The notes: generated from the sequence alone by a model not told the origin. A DNA stretch of 64,000 nucleotides from an uncultured Opitutaceae bacterium (GCA_937902925.1 CALFNN010000013.1:1-64000), one strand, 5' to 3'; positions 1 to 9,880 are shown, counted from the first letter of the stretch. Numbers and translations are program-made.

Positions 1-11
1 GTTTAACACTT

Positions 12-32
12 CTCCCGCCTAGCGGGAGTTTT
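12..32 (+). terminator. Hairpin followed by a short T tract (upstream of aroF/G)
   Basis: A 7-bp perfect stem (ctcccgc at 12-18 with gcgggag at 22-28) has a 3-nt loop and is followed by four T. It can end transcription of a gene left of the window, or be part of a leader in front of the DAHP synthase. It lies 20 bp before a second, stronger hairpin. Confidence 0.55.
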
Positions 33-52
33 GGGGTAACTAAGAAAGCAAA

Positions 53-91
53 GGCCGGCCGCTTAGGGGTAAGCGGCCGGCCACTTTTTTT
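53..91 (+). terminator. Strong intrinsic terminator
   Basis: A perfect 12-bp GC-rich stem (53-64 with 71-82), a 6-nt loop (aggggt) and a run of seven T at 85-91. This is textbook rho-independent geometry on the plus strand. It ends 77 bp before the DAHP synthase start, so it most likely terminates the upstream transcript. An attenuator role in the aromatic biosynthesis leader cannot be excluded. Confidence 0.85.
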
Positions 92-167
92 GCCCGGACG
101 CATCGCTCCCCAATTGACCGAAGCCGGGCTTGCAGGTCGAGCGCGAAGCCAGCCAATCTGACGGTTC

Positions 168-1223
168 ATGCAGAAAACCTCCGACCTCAATGTCGTCGAG
201 ACCCGTGCCCTGCCGTCGCCCGCCGCACTGCTCGCCGCCGTGCCCAAGACCGACGAACAGGCCGCCTTCGTCACCCGCGCGCGGCGCGAAATTCACCGGC
301 TGATCTTCACCGACGACAAGCGCTTCCTCCTGATCGCCGGCCCGTGCTCGATTCACGATCTTGACGCCGGTCGCGACTACGCCCGCCGGCTCGCCGCCCT
401 CGCTCGCGATGTCGCCGACCGGGTGCTGATCGTCATGCGCGTCTATTTCGAGAAACCGCGCACCACCGTCGGCTGGAAGGGCCTCGTCATGGATCCGCAC
501 CTGGACGGCTCGCACGACATCGCGGCCGGCCTGCGCCTCGGTCGCACGTTCCTGCGCGACGTTCTCGATCTCAGCCTGCCAACGGCCACGGAGTTTCTCG
601 ACCCGATCACGCCGCAATATGTCGCCGACCTCGTCTGCTGGGGCGCCATCGGGGCGCGCACGGCCGAATCGCAGACTCACCGGCAGATGGCATCCGGTCT
701 CTCGATGCCACTCGGGTTCAAGAACGGCACCGATGGCTCCATCACCACCGCCATCAACGCCATCAAGGCCGCCGCCCAGCCCCACACGTTTCTCGGCATC
801 AATCTCGATGGCTCGGCCTCCGCGATCGTCACGCGCGGCAACCCCGACTGCCACGTCGTTCTCCGCGGCGGCACGAGCGGCCCGAACTACTCGCCGGCGC
901 ACATCGCCCGCACGGAAGAACTGCTCGCAAAGGCCGGCCTGCCGAAGTCCATCCTCGTCGACTGCTCGCACGACAACTCCGCCAAGCAGCCCGAGCGCCA
1001 GCCCGACGTGATGCGCGAACTCCTCGCGCAAATCACCGCGGGCAGCGCCTCCATCATGGGCGCGATGATCGAGAGCAACCTCGCCGCGGGCAGCCAGCCG
1101 TTCCCGCAGCCACGGGAAAAACTCCGCTACGGCGTCTCCATCACGGACGGGTGCATCGACTGGCCGACGACGGAAAAGCTCGTCCGCGAACTCCACGGCG
1201 CCCTCGCGCCGCGGTTTGGCTGA
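168..1223 (+). CDS. aroF/aroG-type: 3-deoxy-7-phosphoheptulonate (DAHP) synthase, class I
   Basis: Catalyses condensation of phosphoenolpyruvate with erythrose 4-phosphate, the first step of the shikimate pathway, in the cytoplasm. The 351-residue product matches the usual length of AroF/AroG/AroH enzymes (about 350). Family motifs are visible: GPCSIHD near residue 58, EKPRTTVGWKGL near 105, the FKNGTDG segment near 185, LRGG near 230 and VDCSHDNS near 265. The ATG at 168 is the first start in the frame and lies just after two hairpins. The sequence does not show which aromatic amino acid, if any, inhibits the enzyme, so the paralogue letter is left open. Confidence 0.95.
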   Translation: MQKTSDLNVVETRALPSPAALLAAVPKTDEQAAFVTRARREIHRLIFTDDKRFLLIAGPCSIHDLDAGRDYARRLAALARDVADRVLIVMRVYFEKPRTTVGWKGLVMDPHLDGSHDIAAGLRLGRTFLRDVLDLSLPTATEFLDPITPQYVADLVCWGAIGARTAESQTHRQMASGLSMPLGFKNGTDGSITTAINAIKAAAQPHTFLGINLDGSASAIVTRGNPDCHVVLRGGTSGPNYSPAHIARTEELLAKAGLPKSILVDCSHDNSAKQPERQPDVMRELLAQITAGSASIMGAMIESNLAAGSQPFPQPREKLRYGVSITDGCIDWPTTEKLVRELHGALAPRFG

Positions 1224-1351
1224 AACCGCCTTCGACCAAACGCCTCGTCGTAGGACAAACTCCTACGGGCGCCGCGGCGCCCCGTCGTCAAAAATCGCTC
1301 AATGCGGCGCCGCCCGCACGCTTTTGATTCCCGTTTGCGCCGGTTGCTGCC

Positions 1352-3097
1352 GTGAGTCGGCGCGTGCCTCTGCCCAAACTTTTCCGCCTCGCCGCGCCTT
1401 CGCTTGCCGGCCTTTTATCGCTTTCAATCGCGCCCTCGCTGCCCGCGAGCGTCCCGGTCGACGCCCGCTTCGGCGTGATGACCCACTTCGCCCACGGGTG
1501 GGATCCCGACTGGGCCTGGATCGCGGCCATCCGCGGCGTCCCCAACGTGCGCGACGAGCTTTACTGGAACGTCGTCGAGCAACAGCCGGGCGTCTACACG
1601 TTCCCCGCCGACTATGACCGTTACATGGACACGCTCCGCGTCGCCGGCCTGTCGCCCTTGATTGTCCTGAGCTTCGAAAACCCGCTCTACGACGGCGGCA
1701 ACACCCCTTGGTCCGACACCGCCATCGCCGCCTATGCGCGTTACGGCAGTGCGGTGCTTCGCCACTACGGCGACCAAATCAAATCCGTCGAGATCTGGAA
1801 TGAATACAACGGCTCCTTCTGTCAGGGTCCCGCGACCGTCGATCGCGCCAACACTTACGCGCGGATGCTCGCGGGCGCCTACGCCGGCATCAAGGCCGCC
1901 CGGCCTGACGTCATCGTCGCCGGCGGCGCGACCATCAACGTCCCTCTGCCGTATTGGGAAAAGCTCATGCAGGCCGGCGCGCTGGATTCGATGGATGCCC
2001 TCTCGGTCCATCCCTATCGCTACAACTCCGCGCCCGAGGGCATTGAGGACGACATCGCCGGCCTGCAAAACCTCGTCCGCCAATACAACCACGGCCAGTC
2101 GAAACCCATCTGGGTCACGGAGGTCGGCTGGGGCATCCAGGAAAATCCCGGCCCGGGGGAAATGTTCATCGACGAAGCCACGCAGGCGAAATTTCTGGTG
2201 CGCGCCTACGCCCTGCTGCTGTCCGCCGGCGTCGAGCGCGTCTACTGGTATCTCCTGCGCGACTATGAGGATTTCACGCTCGGCCTCACCCAGGCCGACG
2301 CCACGCCCAAGCTCTCCGCCTACGCGATGCAGGTGATGATTCAAAAACTTTCCGGCGCAAAATTCGTCCGCCGCGAACTGACGGACGAGTATCTTTATTC
2401 GCTGCTCTTCGAGTTCGACGATGGCACTCCGGTCCGCGTCGTATGGTCGTTAAAGCCGGTGACCGTCTCCTCGCTCGGTGCGACCACGGTCACCGACCTC
2501 CTCGGCCACAGCTCCGCCGCGCCCGCCGCGCTCGACCTCACCGACACGCCGCTCTTCGTCGAGGGGCCGTTCGTCGGCCTGCCCCCGCGCACGATCACCC
2601 AGGTCGTGCTCGCCGACTCCGTCCGCGACTTCTCCGGCACGCAGGGCTATCGCGGCTGGTCCTTCGGCGCCTTTGCCGGCTACGGCAGCACGGACTTTCA
2701 GCCGCTCACGAATTACGAGGTCACCGACTGGACCCAGGTCTGGGGCGGCGCCTTTCCCTGGCTCACCGTCACCACCGGCGACCAGCATCCCTCCACCACC
2801 GGTTCGCAACCGGTCTCCGCCGTGCGGCGCTGGACGAGCACCTACGAGGGCAGCGTCCACATCACGGGACAGTTTCAATGCGGCGCGGGCGGCGATGGCG
2901 TCGGCGTGAGCGTGTTTGTCGACGGCGAGCGCATCATCCATGCATCGCTCGGCGGCGGCAACGCGATCACGGCCCCGCTGGATTTCGTGCAGACCGTCCA
3001 CCCCGGCACCCGCCTCGCCTTCGCGGTCGATCCCGGCCCGGGTAACGATATCGACTTCGACGCGACTTCGCTGCACGTCACGATCACCGCCAACTAA
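1352..3097 (+). CDS. Secreted clan GH-A glycoside hydrolase (GH39/GH5-like)
   Basis: 581 residues from a GTG start. The N-terminus has a positive, hydrophobic stretch ending near Ala32, consistent with a signal peptide. Residues 40-340 read as a TIM barrel of clan GH-A: the acid/base candidate is Glu151 in IWNEYN and the nucleophile candidate is Glu257 in WVTEVGWG. The remaining C-terminal part (roughly 400-580) looks beta-rich and may be an accessory or carbohydrate-binding module. The polysaccharide substrate cannot be told from sequence, but the window's other secreted hydrolases attack pectin and xylan-type polymers. Family is inferred from the two Glu motifs; GH39, GH5 or an unassigned GH-A family are all possible. 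Confidence 0.75.
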   Translation: MSRRVPLPKLFRLAAPSLAGLLSLSIAPSLPASVPVDARFGVMTHFAHGWDPDWAWIAAIRGVPNVRDELYWNVVEQQPGVYTFPADYDRYMDTLRVAGLSPLIVLSFENPLYDGGNTPWSDTAIAAYARYGSAVLRHYGDQIKSVEIWNEYNGSFCQGPATVDRANTYARMLAGAYAGIKAARPDVIVAGGATINVPLPYWEKLMQAGALDSMDALSVHPYRYNSAPEGIEDDIAGLQNLVRQYNHGQSKPIWVTEVGWGIQENPGPGEMFIDEATQAKFLVRAYALLLSAGVERVYWYLLRDYEDFTLGLTQADATPKLSAYAMQVMIQKLSGAKFVRRELTDEYLYSLLFEFDDGTPVRVVWSLKPVTVSSLGATTVTDLLGHSSAAPAALDLTDTPLFVEGPFVGLPPRTITQVVLADSVRDFSGTQGYRGWSFGAFAGYGSTDFQPLTNYEVTDWTQVWGGAFPWLTVTTGDQHPSTTGSQPVSAVRRWTSTYEGSVHITGQFQCGAGGDGVGVSVFVDGERIIHASLGGGNAITAPLDFVQTVHPGTRLAFAVDPGPGNDIDFDATSLHVTITAN

Positions 3098-3132
3098 GGC
3101 GGTCCGCCGGCGGCTTTCTCCGGCACGAATCG

Positions 3133-3157
3133 GGCGAAAACTTCTTTTGTTTTCGCC
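3133..3157. other. Perfect hairpin between glycosidase and mdh
   Basis: A 9-bp perfect inverted repeat (GGCGAAAAC at 3133-3141, GTTTTCGCC at 3149-3157) with a 7-nt T-rich loop sits 36 bp after the glycosidase stop and 29 bp before mdh. There is no long T run after it. It may be a weak terminator or a structured 5' leader of mdh. Confidence 0.5.
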
Positions 3158-3186
3158 GCTTCCTCTGCTTAGCTTGGGGTCGATTT

Positions 3187-4170
3187 ATGAAATCCCCCAT
3201 CCGCGTCGCTGTCACTGGAGCCGCCGGTCAGATCGGCTACTCCCTCCTTTTCCGCATCGCCTCCGGCGCGATGTTCGGCCCCGACCAGCCCGTCATTCTG
3301 CAATTGATCGAGGCGCCGATCGAGAAGGCGCTGAAGGCTCTCGAGGGCGTCGCGATGGAACTCGACGACTGCGCGTTCCCGCTGCTCAAGGGCATCGTCC
3401 AGACCTCCGACGCCGCGGTCGGCTTCAAGGATGCCAACTGGTGCCTCCTCGTCGGCGCCAAGCCCCGCGGCCCCGGCATGGAGCGCGCCGACCTCCTCAA
3501 GGACAACGGCAGGATCTTCATCGGCCAGGGCCAGATCATCGACGCCGTCGCCGCGGCCGACGCCCGCGTCGCCGTCGTGGGCAATCCGGCCAACACGAAC
3601 TGCATGATCGCCGCCTCGCAGGCGAAACGCCTGCCCGCCGACCGCTTCACCGCGATGGTCCGCCTCGACCAGAACCGCGCCCAGACCCAACTCGCGAAAA
3701 AAGCCGGCGTCGACCTCACCGGGGTCAAAAACATCTTCATCTACGGCAATCACAGCCCGACCATGTTCCCGGCCTTCGCGCACGCCACCATCGGCGGCCA
3801 GCCCGCGACCTCGGTCATCACCGACACCGCCTGGCTGCAGGGCCCGTTCTGCGAGACCGTCGGCAAACGCGGCGCCGCGATCATCGCCGCGCGTGGCGCT
3901 TCATCCGCCGCCTCCGCCGCCAACGCGCTCGTGGACCACGTCCGCTCCCTCGTCACCCCCGGCGCCATCCACTCGATCGCCGTGAAATCGAACGGCCACT
4001 ATGGCTTCGACGCCAATGTCTGGGCCGGCATGCCCGTCCGCACCACGACGGCCGGCAGCTACGAGGTCATCACGACCTACGCGATGGATGACTTCGCGAA
4101 GTCAAAGATCGCCGCCACCAATAAGGAACTGGTGGACGAGCGCTCCTTCGTGGCCGACCTGATCAAGTAA
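3187..4170 (+). CDS. mdh: Malate dehydrogenase (NAD-dependent)
   Basis: Interconverts malate and oxaloacetate in the TCA cycle. The 327 residues fit the MDH type 2 family. The Rossmann motif GAAGQIG is at residues 11-17. The substrate-binding Arg159 and catalytic Asp161 lie in VRLDQNRAQ, and the catalytic His189 lies in GNHSP. The NPANTN segment near residue 138 binds the nicotinamide. It stands alone, with a hairpin before it and an intrinsic terminator after it, so it is probably monocistronic. Confidence 0.96.
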   Translation: MKSPIRVAVTGAAGQIGYSLLFRIASGAMFGPDQPVILQLIEAPIEKALKALEGVAMELDDCAFPLLKGIVQTSDAAVGFKDANWCLLVGAKPRGPGMERADLLKDNGRIFIGQGQIIDAVAAADARVAVVGNPANTNCMIAASQAKRLPADRFTAMVRLDQNRAQTQLAKKAGVDLTGVKNIFIYGNHSPTMFPAFAHATIGGQPATSVITDTAWLQGPFCETVGKRGAAIIAARGASSAASAANALVDHVRSLVTPGAIHSIAVKSNGHYGFDANVWAGMPVRTTTAGSYEVITTYAMDDFAKSKIAATNKELVDERSFVADLIK

Positions 4171-4203
4171 CGCTCTCTTTTCCGCTTTCTGTCCGGCATT
4201 TCC

Positions 4204-4233
4204 GCGGCGCCTTCACCCGGCGCCGCTTTTTTT
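4204..4233 (+). terminator. Intrinsic terminator of mdh
   Basis: A perfect 8-bp stem (gcggcgcc at 4204-4211 with ggcgccgc at 4219-4226), a 7-nt loop and seven T at 4227-4233, 34 bp after the mdh stop codon. Confidence 0.88.
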
Positions 4234-4300
4234 GCCGTCCCACCGCCCCTATCGAGCGGGCGCTTGCCCTTGGCCCTCATTCTGCTTTCTTCGCTCCACC

Positions 4301-4585
4301 ATGAAACTGCTGCCCCTCCCGCGCGCGCTGTTCGTCATGCTCGCCGTCACCCCGCTCCTCAACCTTGGTTGTGCCTCGACGCGCCGATCGGCGACCCCGG
4401 ACCCGCAGGGCGTGGTCGTCGAGGGCGAGCTCGTGCAGTCGACCGGCAGCCGGATTTCGCACGTCGTGAAGAAAGGCAACAACGGCGGCGTCGCCAACGA
4501 CATGCCCGGCACCGTGACTGGCACGAAGGGTCTCGAGCGGGAGCAGAACGACATGATACCGCAGAGTCCGATCAGCGGCCTGTAG
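4301..4585 (+). CDS. Small putative lipoprotein
   Basis: 94 residues. The start at 4301 is chosen because the hydrophobic signal sequence begins there; the reading frame stays open upstream to 4232 but those residues look non-coding. A lipobox-like L-N-L-G-C places a lipidatable cysteine at residue 24, slightly off consensus because Asn is at -3. The mature part is short, polar and rich in Gly, Thr and Ser, with no recognised domain. It is followed by a convergent gene on the minus strand. Confidence 0.65.
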   Translation: MKLLPLPRALFVMLAVTPLLNLGCASTRRSATPDPQGVVVEGELVQSTGSRISHVVKKGNNGGVANDMPGTVTGTKGLEREQNDMIPQSPISGL

Positions 4586-4655
4586 CTAACCGGCATCCCG
4601 TTCGGCCCGCCACGCTGGGTCCGCCCGGTCCGCGGGTTCCCGATCCAGATCGCCG

Positions 4656-5348
4656 TCAGCCAATCAGGCCCGCCAGCGTCCGGTTGATCGCGAACGCCCC
4701 CCGCACCGCCGCAAACGCCTCGATCAGCTCCCCCGGCGAACTCGTGCGGGGAAACACCACTTCCAGCGAGTCAGCGGTGCATCGCACCCGCGCATCGACG
4801 CCCGCCACACCGATCTCGCACTCGCGGCAATCCGACGGATAGCTCACCGCGAGCCCGCTGTCCTCGAGCCCCTCGATCGCATCGATCACCGCCTCGACCT
4901 GCGCGCCGCGCTTCAGCGCGAACGAAATCTCCGAAAACTTCCGCGCAAAGACCGCCGAGAATTCCCCCGTGCGCGCCAGCGCCGCGCTCCGCAATTCGCG
5001 CAGCGTCGTCGTCACCGCGTAGCGCACCGGCGCCGCCGCCTCCAGCGCGTAGACGATTTCCACGACGAAATCCTTTGCCGTGAGCACCGCCGTCGGACTC
5101 GCGATGCTCAACGCCACTTCCTTCCGTTTGTAACCCAGCCCCGCGCGCACCGCCTGAAACATCGTCTCCGCCTCCGCTGCGAGTTCGCCCGCGCAAATCT
5201 TGCCGAGAAACGCGTTCGTCGCCGCGTTCGCCGCGTCCGGCAGCGTGTGATGACTTTTTTTGAAGCCGCCGAGCGTCTTCACCGTCCCGCCGCCGCGCCC
5301 GATGAAGGCGATGCCCGCGACGACACTGGAGGGAAGTTCTCCCGTCAT
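4656..5348 (-). CDS. Conserved-looking protein of unknown function downstream of fbp
   Basis: 230 residues, start ATG at 5348. Only one base separates this start from the fbp stop, which argues for translational coupling and for this start over the upstream-open frame. The N-terminal part carries GRGGGTVKTLGGFKKS followed by an alanine-rich helical region. The rest is alternating strand and helix with four cysteines. No signal peptide or membrane segment is evident and I do not recognise a family. Position suggests a role linked to fructose bisphosphatase or gluconeogenesis, but that is only context. Confidence 0.7.
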   Translation of the reverse strand: MTGELPSSVVAGIAFIGRGGGTVKTLGGFKKSHHTLPDAANAATNAFLGKICAGELAAEAETMFQAVRAGLGYKRKEVALSIASPTAVLTAKDFVVEIVYALEAAAPVRYAVTTTLRELRSAALARTGEFSAVFARKFSEISFALKRGAQVEAVIDAIEGLEDSGLAVSYPSDCRECEIGVAGVDARVRCTADSLEVVFPRTSSPGELIEAFAAVRGAFAINRTLAGLIG

Positions 5349-5349
5349 C

Positions 5350-7311
5350 TCACCGTGGCGCCTGTTGCCGCAGGTCGTTGTTGCGATATGCCTCGATGAG
5401 CCGCTCCAGCAGCTCGATCTCGCAGCGAAACTGCGTGCCGCGCTCCGTGTCCGCCATCCGGCGCGGCGGCGACCACTCGCGCACGACCGACACGCTCGGG
5501 ATGATGTCCACCCCGTCGCGCACGGCCGCCTCGACCGATTCGAAACTGTGGTGGCACGCGAGATAGGTCCGGTCCGCCTCGAGCACGAGGGTGTAGCCGT
5601 AGTCGCCGTAGGCCTCGGAAAACGCGCCGTCGATCGTGATCGCCTTGCCACTCCGCTTGAGCGGCGACTCCCCTTTCTCGATCTGCACCGGCACATGCCC
5701 GTTGACGATCAGCCCGGTCGCCGGATCGGTGCCGAACTCCTGCATCACTTTGTCGCAAAACCACACCTCGTGGATCAGCGAAAAATACGGGTTCTTCGTC
5801 TCGTGGTGCGGCTTCTTGTCGGCGATGAAGTCGCGTTCCAGCGTCGCGATCCGGTCCTTCCCGAACAGCGGCGAACGCGGGCCGCTCCACAGATACCACA
5901 GCAGGTCGAGATCCGGTTCCGCCGGCCGGTCGATCGCGCGCACCAGCAATTTCTCGATCGCCTCGAACATCGCCCGCCCGCGGCATGTCTCGCCGTTGAT
6001 CGTCATCGGCAGGAACTCGCCCTGCTCGTCCACCGGCACGCAGCCGTGAAAGATCAGGTGATCGTCCCGCTGCAGGAACATCGCGCCGCGGCTCACCAGC
6101 CACCGCACGTGCTCGCCCAGTTTCTGGCTGTGCAGGAACGATCCCTTCAGCCGCCGCAGGCACGTCGCCTCCTCTTCCGACAGCGCATACGGGTCGGCGG
6201 GATCGATCGTCGGCAGGTGCGTGTCGCGCAGCGGATAAGTGACGCCGTCGATCGTGATCGTCCCTTTCGCGCGATCGATCCGGTGGAGCAGCCGGCGGTG
6301 CTCCATCTCCCACTCCGGGTGCCGCGCGATGACCTGCCCGTCCAATTTGAACTGCATGATCGCCGCCGCCTTTTGCATCCGGGCCACCAGCGGATTCGGC
6401 CGCGTGCCCGATTCCTTCGGCATGAAATGCGTCGCGGGATCGTCCGCATAGCACGCGTTCGCCAGGTGTTCGAGCGGCGTCCACGGGATGCTGTAGCCTT
6501 CGTCGATCTGCCCGAGCCGCCGGTAACGGAGCGACATCCGCAGCACGTTGCAGATGAGCGCCTCGTGCCCGAGGCTCGCGCCCAGCCACGCCACGTCGTG
6601 GTTACCCCAGATGAACGACACGTTCGGCTGCTGCCGCAGGTAGTCGACCACCCGGTCGCCGCGCGGTCCGCGGTCCCAGCAGTCGCCGCCGATGATCAGT
6701 TCATAGATCGCCAGGTTGCGGACGAGTCGGACCGTGACGTGGATCAGGCCCCAGATCCGCCCGCGCCGCACCAACTCCTCCACGATCGCCGCCGCGAACT
6801 CGCTGCCGCGCTCCGTCGTCGGTTCGTGCAGCATCTCGACGAGGAGCTCGCGATATTCCGCGGGGAAAACTTCCGTCGCCCGCTTCAGGCTGTAGCGCGT
6901 CACGAGAATTCGCACCAACTCGAAGATCTGCCGCAACGTCGTCAGCGCGTATTCCCGCAGCGCGGCCTCGGTCCATTTCTCCTGTTCCAGCCGCTGCACC
7001 ACCTCGTAGGGATAGAAAATCAGCGTGAGAAACTCCTGCAGCTGCCGCTTGTCCATCCGCCCGCCGAACACCCGCTCGACCAGGGGCCGCAGCGAACCCG
7101 ACGCGTTATTGATCACGTGCCGCAGCTTCTGGTCCTCGCCATGGATGTCGCTGATCACATGCACCGTCCCCTTGGGCAGCGTCAGGACCGCCGACATCCG
7201 CGCGATTTCCGCCATCGCCGCGTCCACATTCGGATAACGCGCCGCGAGCGGCCGCAGCAGCACGAGTTCGCGCTCCCGTGCCTTCAACCGGTCGGCGTCC
7301 AGCCGGCTCAT
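5350..7311 (-). CDS. fbp: Fructose-1,6-bisphosphatase class III
   Basis: Hydrolyses fructose 1,6-bisphosphate to fructose 6-phosphate in gluconeogenesis. The 653-residue length is typical of the large class III enzymes, first known in Firmicutes, rather than the 330-residue class I. The calcineurin-type metal-binding motifs are all present: SDIHGE with Asp55 and His57, GGDCWDRGP with Asp210 and Asp213, and GNHD at 236-239. A later NGHVP motif probably supplies another metal ligand. It is first in a two-gene minus-strand unit with the unknown 230-residue protein. Gluconeogenesis fits growth on uronic acids from pectin, which is what the rest of the window encodes. Confidence 0.95.
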   Translation of the reverse strand: MSRLDADRLKARERELVLLRPLAARYPNVDAAMAEIARMSAVLTLPKGTVHVISDIHGEDQKLRHVINNASGSLRPLVERVFGGRMDKRQLQEFLTLIFYPYEVVQRLEQEKWTEAALREYALTTLRQIFELVRILVTRYSLKRATEVFPAEYRELLVEMLHEPTTERGSEFAAAIVEELVRRGRIWGLIHVTVRLVRNLAIYELIIGGDCWDRGPRGDRVVDYLRQQPNVSFIWGNHDVAWLGASLGHEALICNVLRMSLRYRRLGQIDEGYSIPWTPLEHLANACYADDPATHFMPKESGTRPNPLVARMQKAAAIMQFKLDGQVIARHPEWEMEHRRLLHRIDRAKGTITIDGVTYPLRDTHLPTIDPADPYALSEEEATCLRRLKGSFLHSQKLGEHVRWLVSRGAMFLQRDDHLIFHGCVPVDEQGEFLPMTINGETCRGRAMFEAIEKLLVRAIDRPAEPDLDLLWYLWSGPRSPLFGKDRIATLERDFIADKKPHHETKNPYFSLIHEVWFCDKVMQEFGTDPATGLIVNGHVPVQIEKGESPLKRSGKAITIDGAFSEAYGDYGYTLVLEADRTYLACHHSFESVEAAVRDGVDIIPSVSVVREWSPPRRMADTERGTQFRCEIELLERLIEAYRNNDLRQQAPR

Positions 7312-7479
7312 CTTGTCCCTCCCGCAAATCGCCCAAGCCCGCCACCGGCGGCCGGGATTTCAACTCCGGCATTCGCGGCCGGTTCGCGCTCGGGGCGGTC
7401 GTGGAACATTTCGTCCGCATGACTGGCAACTCCCCCGCATCACCGCGAGTCGGAAGTTGCCGCCCGTCCCGGATCGCTT

Positions 7480-7746
7480 TCAGGGCGCCGCCGCGGGCTT
7501 CGAACCTCCGCGCCGGCACAGCGCGACGATGCCCACGACTGCCAGCACCGGCAGCCAGATCGGCGACAACACCGCCGTCACCACCAGTGCCGCCCCGACC
7601 AACGCGCCCGCCACCGACACTCCCAGGATCGCCAGCAACGCTACGGGCGCCATTAACACGAATCCGATCGCGAGCGCCACCGGGAGCAGCTTCACCGCCA
7701 CGATCGCCGCGACCACGAGCAGGAGCACCTTGAGGAAAGTTTTCAT
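7480..7746 (-). CDS. Small integral membrane protein
   Basis: 88 residues from the ATG at 7746; the frame is open upstream to 7818 but the hydrophobic protein begins here, with GAGG just before the start. Three hydrophobic segments fill the chain and a short basic tail (CRRGGSKP) ends it. No family is recognised. It stands between the HDOD gene and fbp on the same strand. Confidence 0.6.
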   Translation of the reverse strand: MKTFLKVLLLVVAAIVAVKLLPVALAIGFVLMAPVALLAILGVSVAGALVGAALVVTAVLSPIWLPVLAVVGIVALCRRGGSKPAAAP

Positions 7747-7882
7747 ATCCTCAAAACCCGCCACGCCTCGAAAAGTTGCAGGCGCCGCCCCAACGAGTGC
7801 GCTCCGGTCAAGCGTCACTCCCTCCGCCCCTGGGCTTCCCTCTCCCAGCTCCGGACTCTGAGCTCTTTCCGTCCCCCACCCC

Positions 7883-9145
7883 TCAAACCGCCTCGCGCAA
7901 CTCCCGCAGCTCCAGGCGAAGCCCCGTCACGAAATCTTCCAGCTCCGCCTCAACCGCCGCCGGATTCGGCCGTGCGCCGCATTCTTCTGCAATCACATCC
8001 CACGCCGGCAAGTCCTCGAACTCCCCGTCGCTCTCGTCGAGCCGCGCCCCGCTGAAGCCCAGCCCGTGCGCCTTGCTCACGTAGTTCGCCACCGCGACCA
8101 GCGCCACCTCCAGCCGGTGCCGCTCCGCCGTCTCCGGGTGGTCATGGTGCGCGATCGCTTCCACCACCACGTCGGGCAGTCCGTTGTGCTTCGCAAACAA
8201 CACTCCGGCCTCGCGGTGATCCACCCCGAGCCGCTCGCGCTCCAGGTCCTCCAGCCGGCCGTTTTCGTTCCATGCCGTCACCAGCACGTCGCGATAATCG
8301 TCCGGCGCGATCGTCGACAGCACGATTTTCCCGACATCGTGCAACAACGCCGCCAGGTGCAACTGCGAGTCGCCGGCGGACCGCAGTTGCTGTTCCAACT
8401 CCTCTGCAATCGCCGCCGTGCCGAGCGCGTGAATCCACAGATGCCGCCAGTCGAATCCCTCCGCCACGCGATTCGCGTCCCGCAGCGTGAACAACGCCTG
8501 CGCCGCTTTCCGCACCCGCGCCACGCCGAGCATCTGCACCGCGGTGTCGAGATCCTCGATCCGCCGCTCCGGGCTCACCAGCACCGAGTTCGCCATCCGC
8601 AGCACCCGCACGCACAGCGCCGAATCCTTCGAGATCGCCTTCACCACCTCGTCCACCGCGACCTCCGGCCGGCTCATCGCCTGCAAAAAACCCTGCGCGA
8701 GCGATTGCAGCGCCGGGATCTGCTGCAGGTCGCGCAACGACGCCAGGGTCCGTTCGCGCACCTTGGGATCGGCCATCCTCGCCCGACCCGCGACGACAGG
8801 CACCGCCTCCACGCCCAGCGTTTCCGCCAGCGATCGCGCCGCCTCCAGCCGCGCGGCCTCGCGCGTCTCCGCCACCCGTTCGGCGAGCGAGACGGCTCCA
8901 TCGTCCTCGACCCCGCTCCCCGTTGGAAAATACGCCGGCAGCTTCTTCGGCGTTTCGATCGCCTCGGCCGCCACCGATTCCGCCACGATCGGCGCCCGCG
9001 CCAAGTCCGCCCGGCCAAAAAGCCGGGCCCACCAGCCACCGACCAACGAAAGGAGTGCGCCGGACATGGAAAGAGAGGGGAACGCTGTCCTCCTATCGGC
9101 CCGCAGCGCATCGCGCTTGAGCCGCGGAATCGGCGGAAATCCCAC
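7883..9145 (-). CDS. HDOD domain protein (putative signal-transduction protein)
   Basis: 420 residues from the ATG at 9145; an alternative ATG at 9067 would give 394 residues and starts closer to the hydrophobic GALLSLVGGWW segment. Residues about 140-345 form an HDOD domain, a relative of HD phosphohydrolases: the IPALQSLAQGFL start, LRMANSVLVSPE, the degenerate metal motif LLHDVGK near residue 275, and AIAHHDHPE. Such domains usually lack full catalytic sites and act in regulation of motility, virulence or second-messenger signalling. The first 130 residues are Ala/Glu-rich and probably helical. No output domain is attached. Confidence 0.85.
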   Translation of the reverse strand: MGFPPIPRLKRDALRADRRTAFPSLSMSGALLSLVGGWWARLFGRADLARAPIVAESVAAEAIETPKKLPAYFPTGSGVEDDGAVSLAERVAETREAARLEAARSLAETLGVEAVPVVAGRARMADPKVRERTLASLRDLQQIPALQSLAQGFLQAMSRPEVAVDEVVKAISKDSALCVRVLRMANSVLVSPERRIEDLDTAVQMLGVARVRKAAQALFTLRDANRVAEGFDWRHLWIHALGTAAIAEELEQQLRSAGDSQLHLAALLHDVGKIVLSTIAPDDYRDVLVTAWNENGRLEDLERERLGVDHREAGVLFAKHNGLPDVVVEAIAHHDHPETAERHRLEVALVAVANYVSKAHGLGFSGARLDESDGEFEDLPAWDVIAEECGARPNPAAVEAELEDFVTGLRLELRELREAV

Positions 9146-9244
9146 CAGGCCTGACCGGACCTATTGTCTGTGCCGCCAGACTTCGCCGCCCGGAAACAGC
9201 CCGGCTTGGTCTTGCCCGCGTCCGTCGACGCGTCTCGTGTGTTT

Positions 9245-9661
9245 ATGGTGAACAAGACTTCCCTTCCTGTCGTCTGCGCCGTCCTGGAGGACGCCACCGG
9301 CCGGGTTCTCCTCGCCCAGCGTCCCGCCCACAAGCACCTCGCGCTCAAGTGGGAATTTCCCGGCGGCAAGATCGAGCCGGGCGAAACCCCCGAGGCCGCA
9401 CTCCCCCGCGAACTCCGTGAGGAACTCGGCTGCGATATCGCCATCGTCCGCCCGCTGCCGCGCTTCACCCACGATTACGGCGACGTTGTCATCGAGATGT
9501 TTCCCTTCGTCTGCCGCCTTGCGCCCGGCAGCGCCCCGCCCCACCCGCACGAGCATATCGCCCTTCGCTGGGTGTCGCCCGCCGGTCTCGCCGGCCTCGA
9601 CCTCGCCGCCGCCGATTTTCCCGTCGTCGCGAGCTATCGCCGCCCCGTCCCGCCCGCCTGA
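9245..9661 (+). CDS. mutT: Nudix hydrolase, MutT-like (8-oxo-dGTP diphosphatase)
   Basis: 138 residues from the ATG at 9245; the frame stays open to 9164 but the conserved fold starts at VNKTSLPVVCAV. The Nudix box is complete: GGKIEPGETPEAALPRELREE, matching GX5EX7REUXEEXGU, centred near residues 43-65. Start KTSLPVVCAVLED and the C-terminal HEHIALRWVSP resemble MutT, which sanitises oxidised dGTP. Substrate is inferred from family resemblance. It is divergently placed to the HDOD gene with overlapping 5' regions. Confidence 0.85.
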   Translation: MVNKTSLPVVCAVLEDATGRVLLAQRPAHKHLALKWEFPGGKIEPGETPEAALPRELREELGCDIAIVRPLPRFTHDYGDVVIEMFPFVCRLAPGSAPPHPHEHIALRWVSPAGLAGLDLAAADFPVVASYRRPVPPA

Positions 9662-9880
9662 GGCGGAGTCTGGTTTGCCGCCTGCCGGCTTTTCCCGCTC
9701 GCTCCACCGACTCGCCGGAATTTCGCCGGGGAACTTTCGCCCGCGCCGCATCCTTGGCCGCCCTTCAACCGTCGTTCACCATGGTAAAATAACCCGCAAA
9801 ATACCGTCCTGCTTCGCTTGGCGTTGCTGCAATCGCACTCCCGGCTTCTTTGCCTGACGCCACCCCTCCCCGGCGAAAGC

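Noticed and set aside
63-1196. Long open frame on the minus strand opposite DAHP synthase
   Set aside because: It is the antisense shadow of a well-conserved gene; composition is Arg/Gly/Asp-rich without any family motif. The same applies to the long antisense frames opposite the GH28, PL2, uxaA-like and TIR genes.
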